Part shown: positions 17,701 to 26,409 of the stretch, piece after piece
How the letters are laid out: each line of letters opens with the position of its first letter
Position numbering within the stretch: the stretch's first letter is position 1
Assembly (NCBI GenBank): GCA_004000515.1
Contig: CP034537.1
Coordinates: forward strand, 7,307,964 to 7,371,963
Source of the DNA: Pseudomonas poae
Lineage (GTDB): Bacteria > Pseudomonadota > Gammaproteobacteria > Pseudomonadales > Pseudomonadaceae
Direction: 5' to 3'
DNA: 64,000 bases
Notes under the pieces: model-generated
Seen by the model: only the letters and a program-made list of their open reading frames with translations
The model's database searches: none
Told to the model about the DNA's origin: nothing
Program-made: the position numbers and the translations under genes

Positions 17701-18204
17701 ATGCCGCCAATGGAACTGTCGGAAATCAGCGAAACTCAGGAGGGGATCAGGTATCTCACTCCTGAAGCGCTGATCTGGATCAACAAGCGTTTAATCCTCG
17801 CTCAGACTCCTGGCGAACCCATAGCGGTTATCAAGCCAAACGAACTGAGCTCATCTCAGCAGCGACCAGCACAGCATCGGTACTACACCGGCAATCAAGA
17901 CATGTTCTGTCTGGCTGCACTGCTGATGCAAAGCCTTATCCAAAATCACCCATTTGCAAATGCCAACAAGCGAACCGCTGCGGCGGCCGGCTATATGTTT
18001 CTGTTGCTGAACGGGTATGAGCTGACGGCGCCAGGTGATGAGTTCGTAGAGATTATGGTTGGCGTCGCGCGCCACGAATATGATGAGGAAGATCTAGAGG
18101 ATTGGCTCGCACATTGGTCTCGTCCTTTCGATGCTGGTGGCCTGAACGGACCTAGCGAATTTCTTGATATGTTTGGCCATATTGAAGCCATGCCTGCTTG
18201 CTGA
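17701..18204 (+). CDS. Doc/Fic family toxin (death-on-curing)
   Basis: 167 residues with a clear Fic core HPFANANKRTAAAAGYMFLLLNGYEL: the catalytic His, the NKRTA phosphate-binding loop and following helix. Doc toxins phosphorylate EF-Tu; other Fic proteins AMPylate targets. Located at the left end of the prophage, rightward against the late genes, fitting a lysogen-stabilising addiction module. Confidence 0.83.
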   Translation: MPPMELSEISETQEGIRYLTPEALIWINKRLILAQTPGEPIAVIKPNELSSSQQRPAQHRYYTGNQDMFCLAALLMQSLIQNHPFANANKRTAAAAGYMFLLLNGYELTAPGDEFVEIMVGVARHEYDEEDLEDWLAHWSRPFDAGGLNGPSEFLDMFGHIEAMPAC

Positions 18205-18328
18205 TCCCTCCCACGGCGTCCTGCCAACTGAACACAATCAACCTATCGCAGTAGTGATTTGATGGCGCATCGCTGGTAATGTCCGTGCCACGTTCGCCGG
18301 CATTTAAAGGGATGGAGGCGGAAATAGA

Positions 18329-18364
18329 AGCCCTGGAGTTGCGAACCTCCGGGGCTTTGCTTTT
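18329..18364 (+). terminator. Terminator after the toxin gene
   Basis: AGCCCtGGAG..CTCCgGGGCT stem followed by TTTGCTTTT, between the rightward toxin gene and the convergent end of the late operon. Confidence 0.6.
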
Positions 18365-18395
18365 GGCGTGCTAATTTTTTGACCTCGGATGTAGG

Positions 18396-18902
18396 TCAGC
18401 GAGCTATCGCCCTAACATAAGCCTGGCACGCCCGCAGCGCGATCAGTCCTTGATCGCCGTCACCGGTGATGGCGAGAATTCGTTGAGCATGCGCTGGGTC
18501 AAGTTGGGCTCGCGCGGCGCCATGAACCACGCCGACGGCGCCGGGAGCGGCAGGCACGTTGCAGCCACTGGCTGAATCCGCGGCGTCGAGAAGGACTGAC
18601 AGCCGGACATCAGAAGTGGCAAGGCGATCGCGCAGAACAGCCTGGTTGCGTTGGGCATCGGATAATTCCCTGGTGTGTTGTTGGTCCTGGCCGGCGAGCT
18701 GCTGCTCCAGGGCCAGGCGCTTGTCCTGCTCGGCGCGGGCTTGGGCGGCGGCGGCATTGGTGATCGCCGCCAGGTCATCCTTGTGCAGGCCGGCCTGCTC
18801 GGCGAGCTTCTCGCCCATCCGCCAGTCCTGCACCTGCCAGGCGCCGGCGGCGCTGACGGCCATCGCCAGCAGGATCGCGGCCAGGATCTGCCCGGGCGTC
18901 AC
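18396..18902 (-). CDS. Rz-like i-spanin
   Basis: 168 residues from a GTG start (TPGQILAAILLAMAVSAAGAW), an N-terminal membrane anchor, then a long Ala/Gln-rich helix (AAAQARAEQDKRLALEQQLAGQDQQHTREL). Inner-membrane partner of the spanin that fuses the membranes in the last step of lysis. Overlaps the endolysin stop by 4 nt. Confidence 0.82.
   Translation of the reverse strand: MTPGQILAAILLAMAVSAAGAWQVQDWRMGEKLAEQAGLHKDDLAAITNAAAAQARAEQDKRLALEQQLAGQDQQHTRELSDAQRNQAVLRDRLATSDVRLSVLLDAADSASGCNVPAAPGAVGVVHGAARAQLDPAHAQRILAITGDGDQGLIALRACQAYVRAIAR
18443..18658 (-). CDS. Rz1-like o-spanin lipoprotein, nested in Rz
   Basis: 71 residues in another frame inside Rz. MPNATRLFCAIALPLLMSGC is a lipoprotein signal peptide with lipobox LMSGC; the mature part is short and proline-containing. 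The fully embedded arrangement is as in lambda Rz/Rz1. Confidence 0.8.
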   Translation of the reverse strand: MPNATRLFCAIALPLLMSGCQSFSTPRIQPVAATCLPLPAPSAWFMAPREPNLTQRMLNEFSPSPVTAIKD

Positions 18903-19422
18903 GACATCACCCCGCCCGCCAGCCGGTACTGCTTCAGCAGATCCTCCAGGCGGTGTTCGCGCTGCCCGTATCCCGCGCCGGGCAGGCTGGCCCAGATGTT
19001 CCGGCACTTCGCGATAGCCGTTTCGATCCGCCCGGCCACCACGTCGGGCAAAGCCCGGCACTCGCGAATGTGCTGCAGCGCCAGAAGATCTTGGCTGATC
19101 GGGCTGAAGTCCGGCAGCTTGAGCAGCGCCTTGTAGTGCGGCCAATCTTTCAGCATCTGCTGGTACCGGCCAGAAGCGTTGGACGTGAGCCCCTTGCTGT
19201 TGATGACCTTCGACGGGCGGCCTTTGGCGGGCGGCCTTTGGCGAAGGGATGATCAGTGAAGTCCTTGAACACTTCAGGCTTGCGGTCGATGCCGGTCACG
19301 ATCACGTCATAGCCATCCATGGCCGTGGCCGGGGAAGTACTGGTGCCCTCGCCCCAGGCGAGCATATCGAGGAACGCCAGCGCGTTACGGCCGCCGGCGA
19401 GCGATTCAGAAAGTCTTGCCAT
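18899..19422 (-). CDS. Lambda R-like endolysin (lytic transglycosylase), broken by 14-bp duplication
   Basis: The N-terminal part (AFLDMLAWGEGT, GYDVIVTGIDRKPEVFKDFTDHPFAKGRP) and C-terminal part (SGRYQQMLKDWPHYK, SQDLLALQHIRE, RNIWASLPGAGYGQREH) match lambda R but lie in different frames. The cause is an exact tandem duplication of 14 bp at 19215-19242; removing one copy yields ..KGRPSKVINSKGLTSNASGRY and 169 residues. The catalytic Glu is in WGEGT. If real, the prophage could not lyse by itself. Confidence 0.87.
19215..19242. repeat. 14-bp tandem duplication in endolysin gene
   Basis: GGGCGGCCTTTGGC occurs twice head to tail (19215-19228, 19229-19242). Fourteen is not a multiple of three, so it shifts the endolysin frame. 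Unlike the one-base breaks elsewhere it looks like replication slippage. Confidence 0.9.
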
Positions 19423-19441
19423 TGCTTTTCTCCAGTCGGGT

Positions 19442-20068
19442 TTAAATGGATTTCCAGGGGTTGATCTCGAAGGTCAACCCCTTCCATTGCGCTGAAGGAT
19501 CGGCGCTGTAGCCTTCGGCCCAGTCGCTGGGCTCCGGTTTGAAGCCGAGTTGAATCACCAGGGCGCGCGTCGCCGACCACTGCCATACGCCATAGAAGCC
19601 GTAATAACGCCGGCCGGTGGTTTTGTGCGTGGCCAGCAACAGGCGGCGGCCGCCCTGCCCGGGTCGATCCTCGACACTCTCATTGCCCCAGTAGCGGTAA
19701 TCACACTCGGTCAGCGGACAACTGAACCACGGACTAAAGCGCATGTTGTTGGCCGGGTTGCGAATGGCCAGCCACCAAAATTGAGAAAACCAGTGATAGG
19801 CGCCCAGGCCGAACGGCGCGTTCATGTGCCACCAGCCGCGCTTATCTCCCAGGGCACCGTCGCGGTCGTTGGACCACAGCCAGGCCCAGGCCGGCAATCG
19901 ACCCAGCCCCCAATAGCCTGGGGCTTGGGTGAAGGCTCTCGGCGGGTTGTCGATGGTCAGGAATGGCAGCGCCAGGGGCACCACCAGCAGGCCCAGCAGG
20001 ATCAGTGTTACGCGTAACGGGAGAAACAGCGCCCACTGCAAAGCAGCGCGCAGGATATGCAACAGCAT
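19442..20068 (-). CDS. Phage protein with N-terminal membrane segment (DUF7338-like)
   Basis: 208 residues: hydrophobic N-terminus (LFLPLRVTLILLGLLVVPLA), then a Trp-rich region (YWGLGRLPAWAWLWSNDRDG, WWHMNAPFGLGAYHW). Such proteins occur near the lysis genes of pseudomonad phages; function unknown. Placed between tail fibre chaperone and endolysin. Confidence 0.6.
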   Translation of the reverse strand: MLLHILRAALQWALFLPLRVTLILLGLLVVPLALPFLTIDNPPRAFTQAPGYWGLGRLPAWAWLWSNDRDGALGDKRGWWHMNAPFGLGAYHWFSQFWWLAIRNPANNMRFSPWFSCPLTECDYRYWGNESVEDRPGQGGRRLLLATHKTTGRRYYGFYGVWQWSATRALVIQLGFKPEPSDWAEGYSADPSAQWKGLTFEINPWKSI

Positions 20069-20090
20069 GGTTAAACCTCGGATGTCAGAA

Positions 20091-20121
20091 GAAAACGCCC
20101 CGTCAGTGCGGGGCGTATTAT
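20091..20121 (-). terminator. Terminator after tail fibre chaperone
   Basis: ACGCCCCG-TCAGTG-CGGGGCGT stem with A-rich and T-rich flanks, immediately beyond the chaperone stop. Separates tail genes from the lysis group. Confidence 0.7.
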
Positions 20122-20537
20122 TCGGATTGATCTGTGATCGGAACCGGCGGCCAATTTATTTCTGCAGGGAAGTTGGGCTGCTGGCGAATTCTGTTTAGAT
20201 CAACTCGGTATTGCTTCCAGCTTTTTAAGTTGACTAAGTCGGCCTCTATGGCCAGCCCCAAATCAACAGCATCCTGCAGAGGTGCAATACGGATAGCCGC
20301 AACAGTCAACAGCTGGTCGCGCGCAGCGAGAGCATTTGCGGCCAGCTCTTCTATCGTTGTTTCGGGGATTGGTTCAGGCTCAGGCGTTTCAGGCGCGGCG
20401 ACCTTAAATCCATCATAAATCGTCACTTCGAGTCCGCTACACATGCCTTCAAGGCCTTGCTTATATTGCTCATCAGTAATTTCAATAGAGCCTTCAAAAT
20501 AATCCTGTGCGATTTTACCGCAAGCAGCATATGGCAT
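20118..20537 (-). CDS. Prophage tail fibre assembly chaperone
   Basis: 139 residues, MPYAACGKIAQDYFEGSIEI at the start and a Caudo_TAP-like C-terminal half (AARDQLLTVAAIRIAPLQDA, WKQYRVDLNRIRQQPNFP). The start overlaps the fibre stop as TAATG. Confidence 0.82.
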   Translation of the reverse strand: MPYAACGKIAQDYFEGSIEITDEQYKQGLEGMCSGLEVTIYDGFKVAAPETPEPEPIPETTIEELAANALAARDQLLTVAAIRIAPLQDAVDLGLAIEADLVNLKSWKQYRVDLNRIRQQPNFPAEINWPPVPITDQSE

Positions 20538-21501
20538 TATTTGATCCTCAAAAGATAGTCACACCGATGTTTTTTGACCGGGTCTCAGTGCCGACGCGTG
20601 GAGCGCCGTTAGTACCATCATCGGCGACAATTGGGGTACGCCAAACAGCCCCGTCCGGCGTCCTGAAGGCTGCTTCCCGGCCGGCGTTTGTGCCGGTGCT
20701 TGGAACAGAAGCACCGCTACTGTGGAATACCAGGGGTTGCCCATCAGGCGAGGCAAATACAAAGCCTTGAGACTGGTCACTCTGAACAGTACCGCTCAGG
20801 CCGGCGCGCAAGACCCGACGCTCGGTGTTGATCAGCCGGACTGTTTTACCGTTTAGGGGGCTGCCGGGCAGGTTAATAACTGCCGTTGCCTCCAGAAGCG
20901 GGCCGGTGCCCGTGACTATCTCGCCAGTCAAGACCCCCTTGTTGTAGCCGTCGTCGGCTGACAATGAGATGTAGCGATACGACTTGTTCGTTGGGGGAAC
21001 CGAGTCGAGCGCTATATCGGTGAATAGACCAATTGGAACGCCTATAGGCTGCAGAGCCCAGGGGTCACCTACAAATGAAGCAAGTTTTTTAGGCGTTACA
21101 ATCGTGGAGTCGTCAGCCCCTTCAGTAACTTGGGGTTGAGTTGCAATTTTTGCAATGCCATATACAGACTCCGTCGCTTTTACCACGATCTTATTGATAG
21201 CTTGGAACACCCTTAGTGGGTTCATAGACTTACTTGTGTTGGTTCCGTCCTCAGCATCATCTTTGGTAGCGAATTCGACACCGCCGTCCTTAAGCAGTTT
21301 CTTGATAGCAACCAATAATTGATCGCTCTTTGTCTCGTCCGGTTCATAACCTGCGGCAGAGATAACGTTTAGCAATTCGTCAGTAACAGCACTACCCCAT
21401 GCGGAAGGGATCAACGAACCAACCTGACCAGTGCTTGTGTTTTCATCAATAAACTTACCGTTAACCAGGCCAACGCCGGGCACGCTTTTCGGATAATCCA
21501 T
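20537..21501 (-). CDS. Prophage tail fibre protein
   Basis: About 321 residues. N-terminal fibre repeat region (MDYPKSVPGVGLVNGKFIDE, STGQVGSLIPSAWGSAVTDE), a GADDSTIVTPKK linker also seen in the tailocin fibre, and a C-terminal collar-like domain. As written it stops early after GVTIF; one more T in the run near 20555 gives the family ending GVTIFLRIK and a TAATG overlap with the chaperone. Confidence 0.83.
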
Positions 21502-22107
21502 CTACACACCTTCCTCATAATTGATAAATTCCAGCGCATGCGCCGGAGCTGCCCGGCGAATCACGCATTCGAGCGCGCCGTTAGGGTTCATCCCGAAGCG
21601 CTCACCCCAAAAACTGGCGCCAAAGCGGCGGCCCAGGCGGCGGCGCGGGCCTGTGTTGAGCGTCCACATGAATTGCGCTGACCACGTACCGAAGTGCGCA
21701 CGGCCAAAGCGCGAGCGGCCGAACCTCGGCGCGCGACGCTCGGTAATGCTCGCCTCGGGGTAACCCTGACTAATGGCCAACTGGATAAAGAACGCCCGGC
21801 TTTGCCCGCCGACCTCGACAAGACGGCGGCGCACCGCCAACTGTCGATCCTCAAATGCCGGGTTATCGCCAAGGCATGCGTCGGGCAGCTCCATCAGCCG
21901 TTCCCAGTCCGGCACCAGTTCGCGCACCGTGTCGGGGAACATCTCGTTGAACAGATCGGACAAACGCAGATCCTCGCGAGCCAGCTCCTGGGCGGTGCCT
22001 AACAGCACGTCGCGAAGCTCCGGCAGCAGTTCCACGTCCCATGCTGGCCCCGGCGGCAACAGGGCCACCAGTTGCGCGTAATAGTCACTTGCGGTTCTTA
22101 TCTCCAC
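21502..22107 (-). CDS. Mu gp48-like tail protein (YmfQ/DUF2313)
   Basis: 201 residues. DYYAQLVALLPPGPAWD at the start is the family signature. Baseplate component between gp47 and the fibre. Overlaps gp47 by 10 nt. Confidence 0.87.
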   Translation of the reverse strand: MEIRTASDYYAQLVALLPPGPAWDVELLPELRDVLLGTAQELAREDLRLSDLFNEMFPDTVRELVPDWERLMELPDACLGDNPAFEDRQLAVRRRLVEVGGQSRAFFIQLAISQGYPEASITERRAPRFGRSRFGRAHFGTWSAQFMWTLNTGPRRRLGRRFGASFWGERFGMNPNGALECVIRRAAPAHALEFINYEEGV

Positions 22108-23138
22108 AGGATGCCCCCAAAGGTCAGCAGCTCATTGCGTGCCGCCGGCACGTCCGCGAACAGGTTCAACAACTGGTGATCATTCTCGCCGGGCGCGCCG
22201 CTGATCGCTGCGCGGATGTGTGTCAGCAGCAGGCCGACGCCGAGGTCAGATTCGCGCTTATGCAGATCCACCAGCTCCGCTTCCACGGCCGACCTGATGC
22301 CGCTGCTGTCGGGGGACAGCTTGACTTCGTATTGCACCGGCTTCTCGATGGGCGGCAAGACGTACAGTTCGGCAGTTGTTGGGCGCTCGCCCTCGATGTA
22401 GTCGTAAGCCTGTTGCAGCGCCTCGGGCGACGGGATCGGATTGATATCACCGTCCCTCACGATAAACACCGCCACCGTGCCAGGGCCAGCCCAATGCCGG
22501 ATCAACCAGGCCCGTGTCACCCCGGGCACCTCCAACGCCCAGGTTTCGTAATCGGTTTTGTTGCCTCCATGCGGCACCAGCCGATAGGAACGAACCACCC
22601 GCGCGCGCAGCGCTTCGAGGCTTTCTTGTTCGCTGCCGGCGGTAAGGCCAGGCGCTTGCACAGTGAAAGTGTCGGAGACACCCAGGACCGGCGACACCGT
22701 GCGCAGCGTGGTGCCGGCCGGCGTGTTGCCGGCCTGGCCGGGCGTGACCGCCTGGAGTTGGGCCACGCCGGCCGCACCTGTCAGCGTTACGGGTAACAGC
22801 ACGCGGAACTGTTGGCCGTCATCGCGGCGCAACAGCGTGCCAGCATCGAGCACCCGGCCGGCCGAACCGATAAAGCCGGCCGGGCCGTGCGCCGCCACCG
22901 CCGGCAACTGGTCACGTTTGAGGCGCGCCCGCGCCATGCGGCGCAACGTGTCCTCGTCGGCCGTGTCCGGCAATATCTGTTCGGCAATGTAGGCCTGATG
23001 CCCATAGCGACCGTAGGCGGCGCCACCGCTCACACGGGCCAGCACCTCGGCATCGGAGCGCAGCAAGGCGCTGGAGCCCGCCAGATCGCCCTGGGCGCGC
23101 GCAATCAGCGCCGGCAGTGAAGGGGTATTAAACGGCAT
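22098..23138 (-). CDS. Baseplate J-like protein (Mu gp47)
   Basis: 346 residues with the family elements AQGDLAGSSALLRSDAEVLARVSGG, EQILPDTADEDTLRRMA, and GNTPAGTTLRTVSPVLGV (separate regions). Wedge protein of the contractile baseplate. Intact, in a tightly overlapping gene string. Confidence 0.9.
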   Translation of the reverse strand: MPFNTPSLPALIARAQGDLAGSSALLRSDAEVLARVSGGAAYGRYGHQAYIAEQILPDTADEDTLRRMARARLKRDQLPAVAAHGPAGFIGSAGRVLDAGTLLRRDDGQQFRVLLPVTLTGAAGVAQLQAVTPGQAGNTPAGTTLRTVSPVLGVSDTFTVQAPGLTAGSEQESLEALRARVVRSYRLVPHGGNKTDYETWALEVPGVTRAWLIRHWAGPGTVAVFIVRDGDINPIPSPEALQQAYDYIEGERPTTAELYVLPPIEKPVQYEVKLSPDSSGIRSAVEAELVDLHKRESDLGVGLLLTHIRAAISGAPGENDHQLLNLFADVPAARNELLTFGGILWR

Positions 23139-23529
23139 GGATCACCTGCCAAAGATCGTCTAGGAAAAGTTCGAGCGTGGCGCCATCCCGAAAGGTCAGC
23201 AGCACCCGCATGTTCAGGCGATTGGTGGTGCGCTCGGTGGTGATCGCCACGTCAGTGACGCGGCCGTCGTCGAGCATCCATTGCAGCGCCTCACGGGCGT
23301 AGGTTTGGGCGTCGCGTTCGGTTTGCGCGGTCAGCGAACGACGGCGCAACAGATACAGACGCGAGCCAATGCGGTCATTGGTGACGCTCGGATAACTGTC
23401 GCCCCACCAGCCGTAACGCTCGCCGTCGTCCAGCGGGTCATCCGGCCCGGCCCGGCGCCAGGTCAACAGGCTGACCACCGCCGCGCGGCGCCAGGCGCTT
23501 TCGGTCAGCTCTTCATTGATCAGGGTCAT
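23128..23529 (-). CDS. Mu gp46-like baseplate protein
   Basis: 133 residues with the GP46 family pattern GERYGWWGDSYP, GSRLYLLRRRSLT, and a LqWMLDDGRVTDV region. gp25-type wedge protein in the Mu order gp45-gp46-gp47. Confidence 0.9.
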   Translation of the reverse strand: MTLINEELTESAWRRAAVVSLLTWRRAGPDDPLDDGERYGWWGDSYPSVTNDRIGSRLYLLRRRSLTAQTERDAQTYAREALQWMLDDGRVTDVAITTERTTNRLNMRVLLTFRDGATLELFLDDLWQVIHAV

Positions 23530-24038
23530 GCTTGCGCCGCCACGGGCTCACCGCTGACGGCGTTGCCGAACATCACTTTGTCGTGCTGGTGGTGCATCTG
23601 GCTGATGCCGCCGGCCACCTGATCGCCTTGCGAAACGATCTTGCCGGTGATGCGGATCTCCGGCGTATCGAACTCGACCGCCGTGTCGGCCTTGACCTTG
23701 AGCGTCATCGTCTCGATTTCGATCACCCGATTGCGCTTAAGGTGAATCTTGTCGCCCTCGTCGGTGTACAAGGCGACCTCGCCGCCCTCCATGCCCTGCA
23801 AGCGATACCGGCGATCACCCGCGCAAAAGATCACTCCGTGCGAACGATCACCGCCAAAGAACGCCGCCAGCACCTCGGCGCCCGGCAGCGGGTTGGACGT
23901 GAAGCCGTAGGCCTCGAAGTGCTCCATGCCGTCTTTGACTTCGTTGGCCAGCAACTTAACCTGCATCCCTTGCATTTTGCTGGCCGCATTGACCAGCACC
24001 ACGACCCCGCGTGACAGCAGATTTTTCAGGTTCATCAT
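23526..24038 (-). CDS. Mu gp45-like spike (baseplate assembly V)
   Basis: 170 residues. N-terminal OB-like part (GMEHFEAYGFTSNPLPGAEV, GGDRSHGVIFCAGDRRYR), then a triple-helix-forming C-terminus ending in SQMHHQHDKVMFG. Cell-puncturing tip of the prophage tail; stop overlaps the gp46 start. Confidence 0.9.
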   Translation of the reverse strand: MMNLKNLLSRGVVVLVNAASKMQGMQVKLLANEVKDGMEHFEAYGFTSNPLPGAEVLAAFFGGDRSHGVIFCAGDRRYRLQGMEGGEVALYTDEGDKIHLKRNRVIEIETMTLKVKADTAVEFDTPEIRITGKIVSQGDQVAGGISQMHHQHDKVMFGNAVSGEPVAAQA

Positions 24039-25150
24039 TCGGGTTTCCAGTCAGCAGGTATCAGGTATTCGAAGTTGTCCGCCTTGCCGCCCTTCTTGAG
24101 CTTGCGGGCTTTATGCGGGTCTTTCGGTTCGGGTAGAAAGGCCTCTAGCGGGCCGACAGTGATGTGCGCCAACGTGCCGCCGGCATCAAGGCTGTATTCG
24201 ATTTCGCTGATCAACATGTCGCGGTCCAGACCCAACAGCGCATCCACCACACGAACGATGGTGTTGACCTTCCACAGCGCGCCGTTCGACTGCCGCCAGC
24301 CCTGGACGGTGTACTGCACCATCAAGGCTTTGCCGATGCGGTTGCCGCGCTCCCAATTGGCCCGAGCGTCGGCCAGCTCGGTAGTCATTTGCCCGCTCTC
24401 CTGAATCAGCAGCACGCGCTTACGCGGCGACCGTGGGTCGGTGACACTGGCCTGCACCTCGGACGCCTCGGCGCCGTCTTCTTCGTCCTTGCGTTTACGC
24501 TGGCCCACCACGCGGTATTCCGAAAACACCCCGGAAAAGTCCGCATTCATTGAGCCATCTAGAATGTTCTCGCCCAGTTCCAGACGGTCGAAGGTGCGTC
24601 CACCGCTGCCGGGCTCGACGATCACCAGGCGCCCGTATTCGTCATCCGTGGACAGCAAGCGTGACAGGGTCAACAGCCGGTCGATGGACTCGAACACCGT
24701 CTCGCCGGGCTCGATGGTGTGCTCGGAGATTTGCGACGCCTCGGCCACCTGGCTTACGACTTGAATGCCGTACTCACCCGCCAGCGCCTGGACGATGGCC
24801 TGCATGCTTTGCCCGCTCCATTGCCCGGGCTGATTGATCGCCGCGCTGTCGACCAGATCCGCAGGCTTGGAACGCCCGCCCATGCCCCGGGTAATTTGAT
24901 TAGCGTCATAGCTGATCGGCGTAGCAAAGACGTAGCCGGTCAACACCAGATCCTGGCCGATGCGCACTTGGGCGCGGTCGCCCTGCTTGATTGGCACAGG
25001 CACCATGGTCGATGGCCCATCGGGTGACCAACTGATGTCGAGGGTGAAGTCTCGACACTGGCGCTCGATGCCGGCGCTGATGCTGACTTTCTTCCAGCCG
25101 CCATAATCCAGGCCGTTGACGCTTAGCGTCACAGCATTGTCGTACTGCAT
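24035..25150 (-). CDS. Mu gp44/gpP-like baseplate hub
   Basis: 371 residues; gpD/gp27-type hub with VTLSVNGLDYGGWKKVSIS at the start and IGQDLVLTGYVFATPISYD in the first third. Binds tube, spike and wedges. Confidence 0.88.
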   Translation of the reverse strand: MQYDNAVTLSVNGLDYGGWKKVSISAGIERQCRDFTLDISWSPDGPSTMVPVPIKQGDRAQVRIGQDLVLTGYVFATPISYDANQITRGMGGRSKPADLVDSAAINQPGQWSGQSMQAIVQALAGEYGIQVVSQVAEASQISEHTIEPGETVFESIDRLLTLSRLLSTDDEYGRLVIVEPGSGGRTFDRLELGENILDGSMNADFSGVFSEYRVVGQRKRKDEEDGAEASEVQASVTDPRSPRKRVLLIQESGQMTTELADARANWERGNRIGKALMVQYTVQGWRQSNGALWKVNTIVRVVDALLGLDRDMLISEIEYSLDAGGTLAHITVGPLEAFLPEPKDPHKARKLKKGGKADNFEYLIPADWKPE

Positions 25151-25156
25151 CGGGGG

Positions 25157-26395
25157 TTACTCCTGGGCGACTTGCAGCGGCAACGGCGGCAAGAAACCGG
25201 GGTGCGTGATTTTGTTACGAGTAACGATTTCGTCCGCGCGGGTGGCGTCGCCAAACTGCTGATAGGCCAGCACCAACGCCGGCAAACTTTGCTTAGGCGT
25301 CACCGCCACCATGCGCACGCTGGCCTGGGCCACGGCGGTCAAATGTTCCTTAACGAGCTTGCGCACGCTTTGCAGCCGCTCGAAGTGCTCAAAGGGCGCC
25401 ACTAGCGCCGCCTCCCACAACACCGCCACCAGCGCGTCACGCAGCGCCAGAACCTCGTCAGCGGTCGGCACCTCGGGGCGCTCGATGGGCAACGCCGTTT
25501 GCTGCGCCACCGTTGGCACGCCCGGCAGCGCCGCCGGGGGCAGAACGATCGGCATAGCCGACACCACCCGCACGGCGTAGACGATCAGGATTTCGCGCAC
25601 CAGATCCCGCGTCGCCTGCACTGCCGCCACCGTCGCCGCGCCACCAGATGGCGGTGGCAAGGCGGCGATGGCCTGGGCGCTTTCGACCTGGCTACCGGCG
25701 TCGCGCTTGGACGAACTGAAACGGTCGAACTCCCCGGCCATGCTGGAAAACTGCGCCCTCAACATCGACGACAAGTTGTCGGGGAAATTCATCACCATGT
25801 CCGCCAACGCCACCACGGAACTGACCAGGCCCGTTATCTGGCTGATCTCCCGTTGAATCGCCATCTGCACCCCGGCAATTCCGTTTTGCAGTTTGGTGAT
25901 GCTCATTTTCGCTTTGTTGACCAGGGCCATCGCCGCCTTGTATTTGGCGATGATCGAATCCAGCAGGCTTTCGTTTTCATCCTCCAACTGGCGCGCCGTG
26001 TTCGGCACCCCAGCCGGATAGCCCTTGTCGCCGCTTTCAACGAACGTCAGGCTAAACCTGACCATGCCACCCTCAAGCCGACCATGGGCGACATCACAGT
26101 CGGTAGCGGTGACGGTCATCTGGCCGAACCACGGATGCACCAGAATCCCTTCGCCTGGCGTGTTCAGCGCGAGCAGCAGGTTGTCGCGCTGAAAAAAGCA
26201 GTCGTCACCAATGACAAACGAATCGCCCCACTTTATGACCCGGGTTTTCTCGCCCAAGTCTTCCACCTTGGGTTTATTGCGCTGGGGGTACTCGTGTACC
26301 TGCGTCCGGCGCCCAACCGGTGCGCTGTCGGTATTGACCCAAAACGGCACACCGCGAAACGACGCCGGCTGCAACTCATCGCGCCACGTTGTCAT
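25157..26395 (-). CDS. DNA circularisation N-terminal domain protein (Mu gp43-like)
   Basis: 412 residues. The opening MTTWRDELQPASFRGVPF..RRTQVHEYPQRNKP is the DNA_circ_N signature; the rest is helical. Despite the name, this family is a baseplate/tail component in Mu-like phages and lies between tape measure and hub here. Confidence 0.87.
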   Translation of the reverse strand: MTTWRDELQPASFRGVPFWVNTDSAPVGRRTQVHEYPQRNKPKVEDLGEKTRVIKWGDSFVIGDDCFFQRDNLLLALNTPGEGILVHPWFGQMTVTATDCDVAHGRLEGGMVRFSLTFVESGDKGYPAGVPNTARQLEDENESLLDSIIAKYKAAMALVNKAKMSITKLQNGIAGVQMAIQREISQITGLVSSVVALADMVMNFPDNLSSMLRAQFSSMAGEFDRFSSSKRDAGSQVESAQAIAALPPPSGGAATVAAVQATRDLVREILIVYAVRVVSAMPIVLPPAALPGVPTVAQQTALPIERPEVPTADEVLALRDALVAVLWEAALVAPFEHFERLQSVRKLVKEHLTAVAQASVRMVAVTPKQSLPALVLAYQQFGDATRADEIVTRNKITHPGFLPPLPLQVAQE

Positions 26396-26409
26396 AGTGA
26401 GTTTTCCTG

